Part shown: in pieces, positions 41,626-49,923 of the stretch
Layout: each line of letters begins with the position of its first letter
How positions within the stretch are numbered: position 1 is the first letter of the stretch
DNA from: Streptomyces rugosispiralis
Lineage (GTDB): Bacteria > Actinomycetota > Actinomycetes > Streptomycetales > Streptomycetaceae
NCBI RefSeq assembly: GCF_024505145.1
Contig: NZ_JANIAA010000043.1
Coordinates: 1-64,000, forward strand
DNA length: 64,000 nucleotides
Direction: 5' to 3'
Made by a program: the position numbers and the translations under genes
The notes under the pieces: model-generated
Database searches by the model: none
The model's input: the letters and a program-made list of their open reading frames with translations, nothing else
Told to the model about the DNA's origin: nothing

Positions 41626-42310
41626 GAGATTCGGGGGCTCCGCCCCGCGTGGGGGTGCGGGGGCTCCGCCCCGGGTGGGCGTGCGGGGGCTCCGCCTCGG
41701 TGGGCGTGCGGGGGTCGCCCCAGGTGGAGGTGGGGGCTCCGCCCCGGTGAGGGTGCGGGGGCTTCCCCCGGGCGGGGGAGCCGGGGCTCCGCCCCAGGTG
41801 GAGCTGCAGGGGCGAAGCCCCATGCGGGGCGCGGGGCGCAGTCCCGAACGGGCCCGGAGCGCGGCCGAAAGCGGGGCTTGGGGGGACAGCCCCGAACGGA
41901 GTCTGGGGCGCAGCCCCCAGCGGGGGCTGGGGCACAGCCCCGGGTTGAGGTGCAGGGGGCGGACCCCAAGCGGGGTCTGGGACGGAGTTCGGGGTGAGGC
42001 CTGGGGACGCAGCCCCGGCGAGGCCTGGGACGCAGCCCCGAGCGAGGCCTGGGGACGCAGCCCCGAGTGAGGCCTGGGGACGCAGCCCCGGCGGGGCCTG
42101 GGACGCAGCCCCGAGTGAGGCCTGGGGCGGGGCCCCGGGCGGGGGCTGGGACGCAGCCCCGAGCGAGGCCTGGGGACGCAGCCCCGGCGGGGCCTGGGAC
42201 GGAGCCCCGGGTGGGGGCTGGGGCGGAGCCCCGGGTGGGGGCTGGGGCGGGGCCCCGGGTGGGGGTGCAGGGGGGAGTCCCATGGTTTCGGGAAGGGGCG
42301 GGGTGGGGAA
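41626..42310. repeat. GC-rich degenerate repeat array 1
   Basis: Dozens of short degenerate units around GGGGCTCCGCCCC, GGGGCGCAGCCCC and GGGACGCAGCCCCG fill the gap between the GH6 gene and the sortase gene (41455-42342). Spacers of the form GGTGGGGGTGCGG give a 20-35-base period. The units are hairpin-forming and all long reading frames through them lack codon bias. The right edge GGTTTCGGGAAGGGGCGGGG (from 42284) also bounds the second array at 62.4-63.1 kb. Confidence 0.85.
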
Positions 42311-42342
42311 TTGCTCGCCGCAGGCGCCGCCCGTCACATCGG

Positions 42343-43062
42343 CTAGTGCGGTGCATTGCGGCTGCCCGCCGACACGTTGTCGGGGGACCGCATCGTGCCC
42401 GTCAGGTAGGCCGAGACGACGATGTTCGCCGAATACGTCCGGGTCGAGCGGTTGTACTTGCCCCCGCACGTGATCAGCCGCAGCTCCGCGCGGTCATGGG
42501 ACCGCGACCCGTACACCCGTCGCGCGTCGAAGTGCTTCTCCGGCACCACCTCGACGTCCTCGACCGTGAACTCCGCCGTCGTCCCGTCCGACCGCGCGAC
42601 CCGCACCCGCTCCCCCCGCTTGAGGTCGCTCAGCTCGTGGAAGACCGCCGGTTTGTTCTTCGTGTCCAGGTGGCCGACCAGCAGCGCGGCGCCCGGGGAG
42701 CCGGGTTCGGGGCCGGCGCGGTACCAGCCGACCGTGCCGGGGCGGCTGAAGGGCGGGGGCTTCACCGCTCCGTCGCGGTCGAGGCCGCTGGCGACGATCG
42801 GGGCGCGGACCCCCGCCGCCTCGATCACCACTCGCCGCGGCTGGGCGGAGGCCAGCGGCGCGTGCGCCGGGGGCAGCGGATGGGCGGACGGCCGCCCGAC
42901 CGCGGCCACGTCCCCGGTCATCGGCGCCGGACCCCCCGTCCCCTCCGTCGTGTCCCGGCCCCACATCCACAGGCCCAGCAGCAGCGCCGCCCAGGCGAGT
43001 CCGATGGCCGGCCGCCCGAGGCCGGAGAAGCGATTCCCGATGCCGTCCATGTGTCCGTCCAT
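42343..43062 (-). CDS. Class F sortase
   Basis: 239 residues. One N-terminal membrane helix (IGLAWAALLLGLWMW), then a Pro-rich linker and a sortase fold. Catalytic His in LLVGHLDTKNKPAVF and catalytic Cys and Arg in LRLITCGGKYNRSTRTYSANIVVSAYL. The short TLxTC-type (here LITCGG) motif and HLDT are typical of class F sortases of actinobacteria. It would cleave a sorting signal on the outer face. The upstream gene (43086-43676) probably is its partner. ATG 43050 is an alternative start. Confidence 0.88.
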   Translation of the reverse strand: MDGHMDGIGNRFSGLGRPAIGLAWAALLLGLWMWGRDTTEGTGGPAPMTGDVAAVGRPSAHPLPPAHAPLASAQPRRVVIEAAGVRAPIVASGLDRDGAVKPPPFSRPGTVGWYRAGPEPGSPGAALLVGHLDTKNKPAVFHELSDLKRGERVRVARSDGTTAEFTVEDVEVVPEKHFDARRVYGSRSHDRAELRLITCGGKYNRSTRTYSANIVVSAYLTGTMRSPDNVSAGSRNAPH

Positions 43063-43085
43063 CTCGGTATCCAGATCGGTGGCGA

Positions 43086-43676
43086 TCAGCTCGCGGTACG
43101 GGAGGGATGGCGGCGGCGGTGGACCGCGAGGCCGCCGACGGCCACGGCCGTACCGCCGGAGAGCACCAGGCCGTACGCCTCCGCGGCGCCGATGTCGTCG
43201 CGTGGCCGCGCCTCGTCCGGCGCGGTGCCGCCCCCGCCGGCGCGGACGGGGGCGACGGGCGAGGGCGGGCGCTCCACGGCGAGGGCGACGCCGCCCGCGC
43301 CGTCCTGCCCGGCCCCGCCCGTACCCTCCGCGTCCGTTCCGTCCCCGCGTACGAGGCCGCCGCCCGCGCAGTCCAGGGTGACCCGGTGCGCCCCCTTGGC
43401 CGCCGTCGAGCGGATCGTCGCCTCGCTGAAGAGCGCGTCGCCTTCGGGCGTCAGCTCCGCGTCATCCACGAACACCGGCGACGAGGCGGTGGCCATCCGG
43501 TCCGGGCAGCCGAAGGCCCAGACCTCGACCTCGGCGCCGGGGGCGAGGGCCCGCGGACTGATCCGGATCGTGGTGGTGGCGGAGTGGCGCTGGTCGGCCA
43601 GGGCCGGAACGGCGGCCGTCACCGCCGCGACGGCGGCGCATGCTGCGGTACAGAGAGTGAGTGCGACAACGCGCAT
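43086..43676 (-). CDS. Secreted cell-surface protein next to the class F sortase
   Basis: 196 residues. Signal peptide about 1-27 (VVALTLCTAACAAVAAVTAAVPALA). The mature part begins QRHSATTTIRISPRALAPGAEVEVWAFGCPDRMATASSPVFVDDAELTPEG, a small beta-rich domain with two cysteines, then a Gly/Pro linker and a C-terminal helix AEAYGLVLSGGTAVAVGGLAVHRRR, a membrane anchor ending in basic residues. A clear LPxTG motif is absent. ATG 43676 has GGAGG seven bases upstream. Often found just before class F sortase genes in Streptomyces. Confidence 0.78.
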   Translation of the reverse strand: MRVVALTLCTAACAAVAAVTAAVPALADQRHSATTTIRISPRALAPGAEVEVWAFGCPDRMATASSPVFVDDAELTPEGDALFSEATIRSTAAKGAHRVTLDCAGGGLVRGDGTDAEGTGGAGQDGAGGVALAVERPPSPVAPVRAGGGGTAPDEARPRDDIGAAEAYGLVLSGGTAVAVGGLAVHRRRHPSRTAS

Positions 43677-43822
43677 GGTGAAACCTCCCGATACCAAGAG
43701 GCTCACGCGCCCGGCAGGGCCCCGCATCCGCTGCGGGCGCCTACTGCGCCATCCGGGGCACGGGGCTCACCGGGGGGTCACGCCAACGCTCACCGACGGG
43801 TTGCGCCACGCTCACCGACGGG

Positions 43823-44605
43823 TCAGGCGATGCGTTCCACGAGGTCCTCGATGGACTCGACGACCGTGGACGGGCGGTACGGGTACCGGTCCACCTCTGC
43901 CGCCTTGGTCACCCCGGTGAGCACCAGGAAGGTCTCCATACCGGCCTCGAGCCCGGCCCGCACATCCGTGTCCATCCGGTCGCCGATCATCGCGCTGGAC
44001 TCGGAGTGGGCACCGATCGCGTTCAGCCCGGACCGCATCATCAGCGGGTTGGGCTTGCCGACGAAGTAGGGCTCCTGGCCGGTGGCCTTGGTGATCAGTG
44101 CGGCCACGGAGCCGGTGGCGGGCAGCGCGCCCTCCGCCGAGGGGCCGATCTCATCGGGGTTGGTGGCGATGAACCGCGCGCCGTCGTTGATCAGCCGGAT
44201 GGCCTTGGTGAGCGCCTCGAAGCTGTACGTACGGGTCTCGCCGAGCACCACATAGTCCGGCTCGACATCCGTAAGGACGTAGCCGATGTCGTGCAGCGCG
44301 GTGGTCAGCCCCGCCTCCCCGATGACATACGCGGTGCCGCCGGGGCGCTGCTCGTCCAGGAACTGGGCGCTGGCCAGCGCCGACGTCCAGATGTTGGCCA
44401 CCGGAACGTCCAAGCCGATGCGGGACAGCCGGGCATGGAGGTCGCGCGGGGTGTAGATGGAGTTGTTGGTGAGCACCAGAAAGGGCGTGTCCGAGTCACG
44501 CAGCCGTTTGATGAAGGCATCGGCACCGGGCACCGGTATGCCCTCGTGCATCAGCACACCGTCCATGTCGGTGAGCCATGACTTGATCGGCTTGCGCTCT
44601 GCCAC
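43823..44605 (-). CDS. HAD-family phosphatase (NagD-like)
   Basis: 260 residues. HAD motif I is DMDGVLMHEG (nucleophile Asp), motif II VLTNNS, motif III PNPLMMRSGL with the preceding Lys, motif IV MIGDRMDTDVRAGLEAG. The type IIA cap region (ALASAQFLDEQRPGGTAYVIGE) makes it NagD-like. It hydrolyses phosphate esters of small metabolites. GTG 44605 was chosen because GGAGAG lies about six bases upstream and homologues start at this position; longer upstream frames contain no plausible signal. Confidence 0.88.
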   Translation of the reverse strand: MAERKPIKSWLTDMDGVLMHEGIPVPGADAFIKRLRDSDTPFLVLTNNSIYTPRDLHARLSRIGLDVPVANIWTSALASAQFLDEQRPGGTAYVIGEAGLTTALHDIGYVLTDVEPDYVVLGETRTYSFEALTKAIRLINDGARFIATNPDEIGPSAEGALPATGSVAALITKATGQEPYFVGKPNPLMMRSGLNAIGAHSESSAMIGDRMDTDVRAGLEAGMETFLVLTGVTKAAEVDRYPYRPSTVVESIEDLVERIA

Positions 44606-44828
44606 TGGTTGCTCTCCGCTCGGAATCGACTCAGGCGACGACCTCAGCCTAACCGGGCAAAGTGCTGGGGCGACCGCCCTGTGTTCCGGAGCACGCTCCG
44701 TTCGCCGTCCGTTCGCGCTCCGTCCCAGCGCGACAGATCCGCACAGGTGTCTGATCCTGGGGAAGGGGCGGAATCCGCCCCTCCGTGGAACGAGTCGGGC
44801 CGTGAGGCCGGACCGTAAGGAGGCCGCG

Positions 44829-45017
44829 ATGGGCATGATGGACAAGCTCAAGGGCGCGATCAGCAAGAACCCTGACAAGGCTCGGAAGGGCGCCCGTAAG
44901 GGGGCCGAGACCGCGGACAAGAAGACCGGCGGCAAGTACTCGGAGCAGATCCAGTCCGGCTCGGACAAGGTCGACGAAGAACTGCGCCGCCGGGGCGAGG
45001 GGCCCCGGGGCCAGTAG
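44829..45017 (+). CDS. MT0933-like antitoxin-family protein
   Basis: 62 residues, very basic and helical: MGMMDKLKGAISKNPDKARKGARKGAETADKKTGGKYSEQIQSGSDKVDEELRR. This is the pattern of the Rv0909/MT0933 antitoxin family. No toxin gene follows; the family is often found alone in Streptomyces, where a stress or housekeeping role is likely. AAGGAGG about five bases ahead of ATG 44829 supports the start. It is convergent with the LAxTG protein gene. Confidence 0.75.
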   Translation: MGMMDKLKGAISKNPDKARKGARKGAETADKKTGGKYSEQIQSGSDKVDEELRRRGEGPRGQ

Positions 45018-45060
45018 TTCGTACCCGCGCCGGATATGAGGGCGCCGGGGCGCGGGAGGC

Positions 45061-46830
45061 TCAGACCCCCGAGCGCCGGGACCTCACCACGAGGACGGTT
45101 CCGCAGGTCACGAGCGCGGCGCTGATGACGCCGAGCCCCGCGAGCAGGGCGGTGTGACGGCCCGTCGCGGCGAGTTCGGGCATCCGCTCGTGCTCGCGCT
45201 CATGGCCGCCGTCCTCCTCGTGGCGGCCGTCACCGCCGGTACCGGTGCCGGGCTCGGCCTGGGGCTCGCGCCCGGTGTCGGTGCCGGGGTCGGTCTCGGT
45301 GCCCAGGCCGGTTCCGGCGCCGGGGTCGTAGGTCTCCGTGCCCAGCCCGGTGTCGGTGCCGAGGTCGGTACCCGCGTCGGTGCCGGGGTCGGTCTCGGTA
45401 CCGAGGTCGGTGTCCGTTTCCAGGCCCTCGTCGAGGCCGGTACCGGCATCGGTGCCGGTGTCGGTACCGGTCTCGGCGCCGGTGCCGGTGCCGGTGCCCG
45501 TATCGGCGTCGGTACCCGTATCGGTCTCCGCGCTTGAATCCGAGCCCGGGTCCGTGCCCGGGTTCGAGCCCGGGTCCGAGCCCGGGTCCGCCCCGAGGTC
45601 GGTGTCCATGTCGGTATCGGCGTCCGCACCCAACTCGGTATCCGTATCGGCGTCGGTATCCGCTCCGGTCCCCGCGTCCTCCTCGGCGCTGGGATCGGTG
45701 CCGGTGTCGGCCTCCGCGCCGACGTCGGCGCCCGCCTCCGTGTCGGCATCAACGTCGCTGTCGGCGCGGGGCGGCACCGCGGCCGGGCTGCTCTCCTTAT
45801 GGATCGCACCGGGGCTTCTGGTGGCGCTCGGCTTCCGGCTCGGAACGGCCGAGGGGGTCTCCGTCTCCTCGGCCGTTCGGCTCGGCGTGGCCGTGGGGCG
45901 CTTGGAGCGGGTGCTCGGCTCCGGAGCGGGCTTCGTCTCGTCGTCCCCGTCGGTGGCGGTTCCGGTGCCTGCGTCGGTATCCGTCCCGGTCTCCGTAACC
46001 GTAAGCCCGCCGGGGCGCGTGGCCGCCCTCGTACGCGTTCCGGCGTCCGGGCCCGTGGTTCCGGTACCGGTGGCGGTATCTGGCGGAGTACCGGCCCCGG
46101 CATCCGCACCCGTCCCCGAACCGGCACCCGTCCCCGAACCCGTACTCGTACCCGAACCCGTACTCGTACCCGTACTCGTACCCGTACTCGTACCCGAACC
46201 CGTACTCGTACCCGTACTCGTACCCGTACCCGTAGCCGTCGCCGCCCCGCCGACGCGGAAGACATAGTCGTTCGACTGCCCGACCCAGTCGCCGTCGTCC
46301 GCACGCCGCTGTACGGCGATCGCGTTGGCCGTCACCGGCCCCTCGGGCGCGTCCGCGGTGAAGCGCGTGCGCACCTGGACGTCGACGGTCTTGTGCGCGG
46401 GCACGGTGAAGCCCTTGAAGTGGTCTTCGAAGACCCCGATGTTCTCGTCCTCGTCCGTGGTCTGGAAGGAGACGGTCCGCCAGGTGGCGCCGCCGTCCGC
46501 GGAAGGGTCCAGGAACTCGAAGCCGATATGGCGGGGCCGCAGTTGACGAGCCTCGTCGACCAGGACGGCGATGGGGTGGATGGCGCGACAGCCGGTGTCC
46601 GTGGCGTTGCGCAGTTCGAGATGCCAGCCGCGCCAGCCGCCGCCCTGGGCGTACTGGTCCGGCCCGCCGCGCAGATGGGCTTCGATCGGAAAGTCGGAGG
46701 CGTTCCGGTCCCCGCAGGCGGCGGGCTCGGCCTCGGCGGCGTACGCCGGGACCCCATAGAGGGCCGGGGCGAACGCGAGCGCGGCCGCCGGTAGGACAGC
46801 TCGTAGGGACAGTGCGGTGGGCAAGCGCAT
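45061..46830 (-). CDS. LAxTG-anchored surface protein with long Thr/Gly/Asp repeat stalk
   Basis: 589 residues. Signal peptide about 1-32. A folded N-terminal domain (about 33-195) contains DFPIEAHLRGGPDQYAQGGGWRGWHLELRNATDTGCRAIHP, where a beta-sandwich is likely. A stalk of about 330 residues follows, built of degenerate STGTG and DTDADTGTD-type repeats. The C-terminus ELAATG, a hydrophobic helix and RSRRSGV form a class E sortase sorting signal (LAxTG). It should be covalently attached to the cell wall by a class E sortase such as that at 52297-53124. The repeat encodes a highly acidic, flexible stalk. Confidence 0.85.
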   Translation of the reverse strand: MRLPTALSLRAVLPAAALAFAPALYGVPAYAAEAEPAACGDRNASDFPIEAHLRGGPDQYAQGGGWRGWHLELRNATDTGCRAIHPIAVLVDEARQLRPRHIGFEFLDPSADGGATWRTVSFQTTDEDENIGVFEDHFKGFTVPAHKTVDVQVRTRFTADAPEGPVTANAIAVQRRADDGDWVGQSNDYVFRVGGAATATGTGTSTGTSTGSGTSTGTSTGTSTGSGTSTGSGTGAGSGTGADAGAGTPPDTATGTGTTGPDAGTRTRAATRPGGLTVTETGTDTDAGTGTATDGDDETKPAPEPSTRSKRPTATPSRTAEETETPSAVPSRKPSATRSPGAIHKESSPAAVPPRADSDVDADTEAGADVGAEADTGTDPSAEEDAGTGADTDADTDTELGADADTDMDTDLGADPGSDPGSNPGTDPGSDSSAETDTGTDADTGTGTGTGAETGTDTGTDAGTGLDEGLETDTDLGTETDPGTDAGTDLGTDTGLGTETYDPGAGTGLGTETDPGTDTGREPQAEPGTGTGGDGRHEEDGGHEREHERMPELAATGRHTALLAGLGVISAALVTCGTVLVVRSRRSGV

Positions 46831-46948
46831 GAGTGACCTCTGCTGTGCTGCGGTTTTCCCCGAGCACTCCGCTACATTCCGCGTCCGCACGCCGACACAC
46901 CGCACCAGGCCCGGATTGCCCCCGACTGGCGGTCAGGATCCCCCTCGA

Positions 46949-48193
46949 TCAGCCCAGTGCGAACAGCGGTGCGAGCACCAGCCGGGCGGCGCCCTCGACG
47001 ACGGCCCGCTCGCCCCGCTCCACGACGTCCACGGAGACCGGGGGCCGACTGGCGCGGGCGGAGTCCTCGGCGATCATCGTGGCCACACCACGAACGTACG
47101 GCTCCGGGTCGGCCAGCACCATCCGGCCGCCCAGGAGCACCCGGTCGATGTCGAGGAGCCGTACGAGGTTGGTCGCGCCGATGCCGAGCAGCCGCGCGGC
47201 GTCCGTACGGTCGCCACGCGCGACGGCGGCGAGGCACAGCGCCTCCAGACAGCCGTTGTTGCCGCAGTCGCAGGGCGGCCCGTCGAGCTGTATCACCTGG
47301 TGCCCGAACTCCCCCGCGTCGGTCCGCGCGCCCCGGTACACATCCCCGCCGAGCACCAGACCGGCACCCAGGCCGGTGCCCAGGTGGAGATAGGCGGCCG
47401 ACTCGGCGGTCCCGGAGGTCACCAGTCCGAGCGCCGCGGCGTTGGTGTCCTTGTCGAGGACGACGGGGAGGGCGAGCCGCTCGGCGAGCGCGTCGCGCAG
47501 CGGGAAGCCGTCCCACTGGGGGAAGCCGGTGACGCGGTGCAGCACGCCGGAGCCGTGGTCGAGCGGTCCGGGCGCGGCGACGCCGACACCGAGCAGCCCG
47601 CCACCCGCGGCCAAGCCACTACCGGCGCCCGCCGCGACGTCGGTACCGCCGCCCGCGGCGATGCCGCCACCCGCAGCGACGTCCGTCCCGCCGCCCGCCG
47701 CGATGCCGCTACCGGCGCCCGCCGCGATACCGCCACCCGCCGTTCCGCCCACCACGCCGCCGGCCGCCGCGTCCGCCAGAAGCGCCCTGACCTCGGCCGT
47801 GGCCGCCGCGAGCGCCTCCTCCGCGGGCGCGCCGAAGTCGAAGGGGGCCGAGCGGGCGGCGACCGAGGTGCCCGCGAGGTCGACCAGGACCGCCGTCACC
47901 TCGTCACGGTCGAGCTGGAGCCCGATCGCATGGCGGGCGTCCGGGACCAGCCGGAGCGCGGTGGGCGGTTTACCGCCGGTCGAGGCGCGCTGACCGGCCT
48001 CCGCCAGCAGCCCCTCCGCCCTCAGCCGGGCCGTGATCTTGCTGACGGCCTGGGGGGTGAGGCCGGTGCGCCCGGCCAGCTCCGGCCGGCTGATGCCGTC
48101 CTCGCCCGCGTCCCGCAGCAGTCGCAGGACGAGTGCGGCGTTATGGCCGCGCAGGGCGGTCAGATTGGCTCCGGGCCCGGAAGCTCCGGACAT
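46949..48193 (-). CDS. ROK-family transcriptional repressor with Gly/Ala repeat insertion
   Basis: 414 residues. N-terminal HTH (HNAALVLRLLRDAGEDGISRPELAGRTGLTPQAVSKITARL), then a ROK domain: ATP/sugar-binding LGVGVAAPGPLD, catalytic-type LDKDTNAAALG, and the zinc motif CDCGNNGCLE. An insertion of about 45 Gly/Ala/Thr residues (GGGIAAGAGSGIAAGG...) lies between helix ALLADAAA and strand LLGVGVA; it is made of tandem DNA repeats and absent from ROK homologues. ATG 48193 is preferred; GTG 48205 overlaps the ribosome site. It is divergent from a dehydrogenase gene, over a perfect palindrome, which it probably binds. Confidence 0.88.
   Translation of the reverse strand: MSGASGPGANLTALRGHNAALVLRLLRDAGEDGISRPELAGRTGLTPQAVSKITARLRAEGLLAEAGQRASTGGKPPTALRLVPDARHAIGLQLDRDEVTAVLVDLAGTSVAARSAPFDFGAPAEEALAAATAEVRALLADAAAGGVVGGTAGGGIAAGAGSGIAAGGGTDVAAGGGIAAGGGTDVAAGAGSGLAAGGGLLGVGVAAPGPLDHGSGVLHRVTGFPQWDGFPLRDALAERLALPVVLDKDTNAAALGLVTSGTAESAAYLHLGTGLGAGLVLGGDVYRGARTDAGEFGHQVIQLDGPPCDCGNNGCLEALCLAAVARGDRTDAARLLGIGATNLVRLLDIDRVLLGGRMVLADPEPYVRGVATMIAEDSARASRPPVSVDVVERGERAVVEGAARLVLAPLFALG
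47595..47745. repeat. Tandem repeats inside the ROK gene
   Basis: Repeated blocks with the words GCCACCCGCGGC, GACGTCGGTACCGCCGCC and CCGGCGCCCGC encode the Gly/Ala linker. Two near-identical copies of about 48 bases are visible (around 47620-47670 and 47670-47720). Slippage could alter the length of the repressor's linker in frame. Confidence 0.7.
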
Positions 48194-48228
48194 CGTGCTG
48201 TTCACCCCTCCATTGTGGCCACCGCTTG

Positions 48229-48255
48229 CACTTTGGCAACACTGTTGCCAAAGTG
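48229..48255. promoter_or_regulatory. Perfect 12-base inverted repeat operator
   Basis: Arms CACTTTGGCAAC and GTTGCCAAAGTG are exact complements separated by three bases. The site lies between the divergent ROK repressor and dehydrogenase genes, seven bases before the latter's ATG. It is most likely the operator of the ROK repressor and would block ribosome loading or transcription of the dehydrogenase operon. Confidence 0.8.
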
Positions 48256-48261
48256 GCCCCC

Positions 48262-49362
48262 ATGGATGCCACCGATGACAGCAGCACCATCCGAGTGGGA
48301 CTGATCGGCTACGGCCTGGCCGGATCCGTCTTCCACGCCCCTCTGATCGCGGCCACCGAGGGGCTGGCCCTCGACACCATCGTCACCTCCAGCCCGGAGC
48401 GGCAGCGGCAGGCGCGTGCCGAGTTCCCCGACGTCCGGCTCGTGGACTCCGCCGATCAGCTGTGGGACCGGGCGGATGAGCTGGACCTGATCGTCATCGC
48501 CTCCCCGAACCGCACCCATGTCCCGCTCGCCCGCGCCGCCCTCGAGGCGGGGCTGCCGACCGTCGTGGACAAGCCGCTGGCCGCGACCGCCGCCGAGGCC
48601 GAGGAGCTGGCGGCGCTCGCCGAGGCCCGCGGACTGCTGCTGACCGTCTTCCAGAACCGCCGCTGGGACAACGACTTCCGCACCCTCCGCAAGCTGCTCG
48701 CCGAGGGCGCGCTGGGCGAGGTGCAGCGCTTCGAGTCCCGCTTCGAGCGGTGGCGGCCGCGGCTCAAGGGCGGCTGGCGGGAGTCCGGCGACCCGGCCGA
48801 GGTCGGCGGGCTGCTGTACGACCTGGGCAGCCATCTGGTCGACCAGGCGCTCACGCTCTTCGGCCCGGTCGAGTCCGTCTACGCGGAGGTCGATATGCGC
48901 CGCCCCGGGGCGCAGACCGACGACGACACCTTCATCGCCCTCACCCACACCACTGGGGTCCGCTCCCATCTGTGGATGAGCGCGACCACCGCCCAGCTCG
49001 GTCCGCGCTTCCGGGTGCTGGGCAGCGAGTCCGGCTATGTGAAGTACGGACTCGACCCGCAGGAGGCCGCCCTGCGCGAGGGGCTCCGCCCCGGCGACCC
49101 GTCCGCCGAATGGGGCGCCGAGCCGGAGGGCGACTGGGGCCGGCTGGGCGCGGGAGAGTCCCCGACGACCGGCGGCGGCGCCCCGGTGGAGACCCTCCCG
49201 GGCGACTACCCCGCGTACTACGCCGCCGTCGCCGCCGCCCTCCGCGACGGCACCCCGCCGCCGGTCACCGCCGCCGAGGCCGCGGCCACCCTGCATGTGC
49301 TGGAGGCGGCCCGGGTGGCGGCCGCGGAGCGCCGTACCGTCCGGATCGAGGTCCCCGCATGA
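48262..49362 (+). CDS. Gfo/Idh/MocA-family oxidoreductase
   Basis: 366 residues. Rossmann start VGLIGYGLAGSVFHAPLI (GxGxxG variant), active-site EKP-like motif VDKPLAATAAEAEELA, and C-terminal beta-sheet domain with GGLLYDLGSHLVDQAL. These enzymes oxidise sugars or inositol-like compounds with NAD(P). ATG 48262 sits seven bases after the operator. The end overlaps the next gene by four bases. It is divergent from the ROK repressor, which probably senses the substrate. Confidence 0.88.
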   Translation: MDATDDSSTIRVGLIGYGLAGSVFHAPLIAATEGLALDTIVTSSPERQRQARAEFPDVRLVDSADQLWDRADELDLIVIASPNRTHVPLARAALEAGLPTVVDKPLAATAAEAEELAALAEARGLLLTVFQNRRWDNDFRTLRKLLAEGALGEVQRFESRFERWRPRLKGGWRESGDPAEVGGLLYDLGSHLVDQALTLFGPVESVYAEVDMRRPGAQTDDDTFIALTHTTGVRSHLWMSATTAQLGPRFRVLGSESGYVKYGLDPQEAALREGLRPGDPSAEWGAEPEGDWGRLGAGESPTTGGGAPVETLPGDYPAYYAAVAAALRDGTPPPVTAAEAAATLHVLEAARVAAAERRTVRIEVPA

Positions 49363-49847
49363 GCGAGCACACCGACGCGATATCCCACGTGGCGGAGCTG
49401 GAGGAGCAGGAGCGCCGGCTGCGGCTGCCCCACTTCGACAACGACGACGCCTGGCGGCTGGGCTGCCTCATCGCCGACCTGGCCCAGGAGCGCGGCGCCG
49501 CCGTGACGATCGGCGTCCAGCGGGCCGGTCAGCGCCTCTTCCACCGCGCCCTGCCGGGCACCTCCCCGGACAATGACGCCTGGCTGGAGCGCAAGTGCCG
49601 GGTCGTGGAGCGCTACGGGGCGAGTTCGTTCCTGGTCGGCACCCGCTTCCGCGCCAAGGGCAGCAGTTTCGAGGAGTCCTCGCGCCTCGACCCCGACCGG
49701 TACGCGGCGCACGGGGGCGCCTTTCCGATCCATGTGACGGGCACGGGCGTCATCGGCGCCGTCGCGGTCTCGGGGTTGCCACAGGCCGAGGACCACGCAC
49801 TGGTAGTGGCGGCGCTGGAGCGCTATCTGTCGACGGTCCGGGGCTGA
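49359..49847 (+). CDS. UPF0303 / heme-degrading-domain (GlcG/HbpS-like) protein
   Basis: 162 residues. AWRLGCLIADLAQERGAAVTIGVQRAGQRLFHRALPG...DNDAWLERKCRVVERYGASSFLVG and the terminal GVIGAVAVSGLPQAEDHALVVAALERYL match the UPF0303 family, related to GlcG and HbpS. Its biochemical role is not settled. It overlaps the dehydrogenase gene by four bases and is in the same operon, so a supporting role in sugar or sugar-acid use under ROK control is likely. Confidence 0.8.
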   Translation: MSEHTDAISHVAELEEQERRLRLPHFDNDDAWRLGCLIADLAQERGAAVTIGVQRAGQRLFHRALPGTSPDNDAWLERKCRVVERYGASSFLVGTRFRAKGSSFEESSRLDPDRYAAHGGAFPIHVTGTGVIGAVAVSGLPQAEDHALVVAALERYLSTVRG

Positions 49848-49864
49848 ACGGCCCAGGGCCGAGT

Positions 49865-49902
49865 CGGGGGAGGGGCGGCCCGGCGGGTCCGCCCCTCCCC
49901 CG
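49865..49902. terminator. Bidirectional terminator
   Basis: 14-base arms CGGGGGAGGGGCGG and CCGCCCCTCCCCCG around a ten-base loop, between convergent genes ending at 49847 and 49924. GTTCAAAT follows. Confidence 0.82.
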
Positions 49903-49923
49903 TTCAAATGATCCGGTCCCGCG

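Noticed and set aside
41465..42473. Overlapping plus- and minus-strand frames in the GC-rich array
   Set aside because: They translate the degenerate repeat units and show no conserved residues or codon bias.
44829..45017. Toxin-antitoxin pair
   Set aside because: Only the antitoxin-like gene is present; the next gene is convergent and unrelated.
45154..46794. Long plus-strand frames opposite the LAxTG protein
   Set aside because: They arise from the six-base repeat, which is open in several frames; only the minus-strand frame has a signal peptide and sorting signal.
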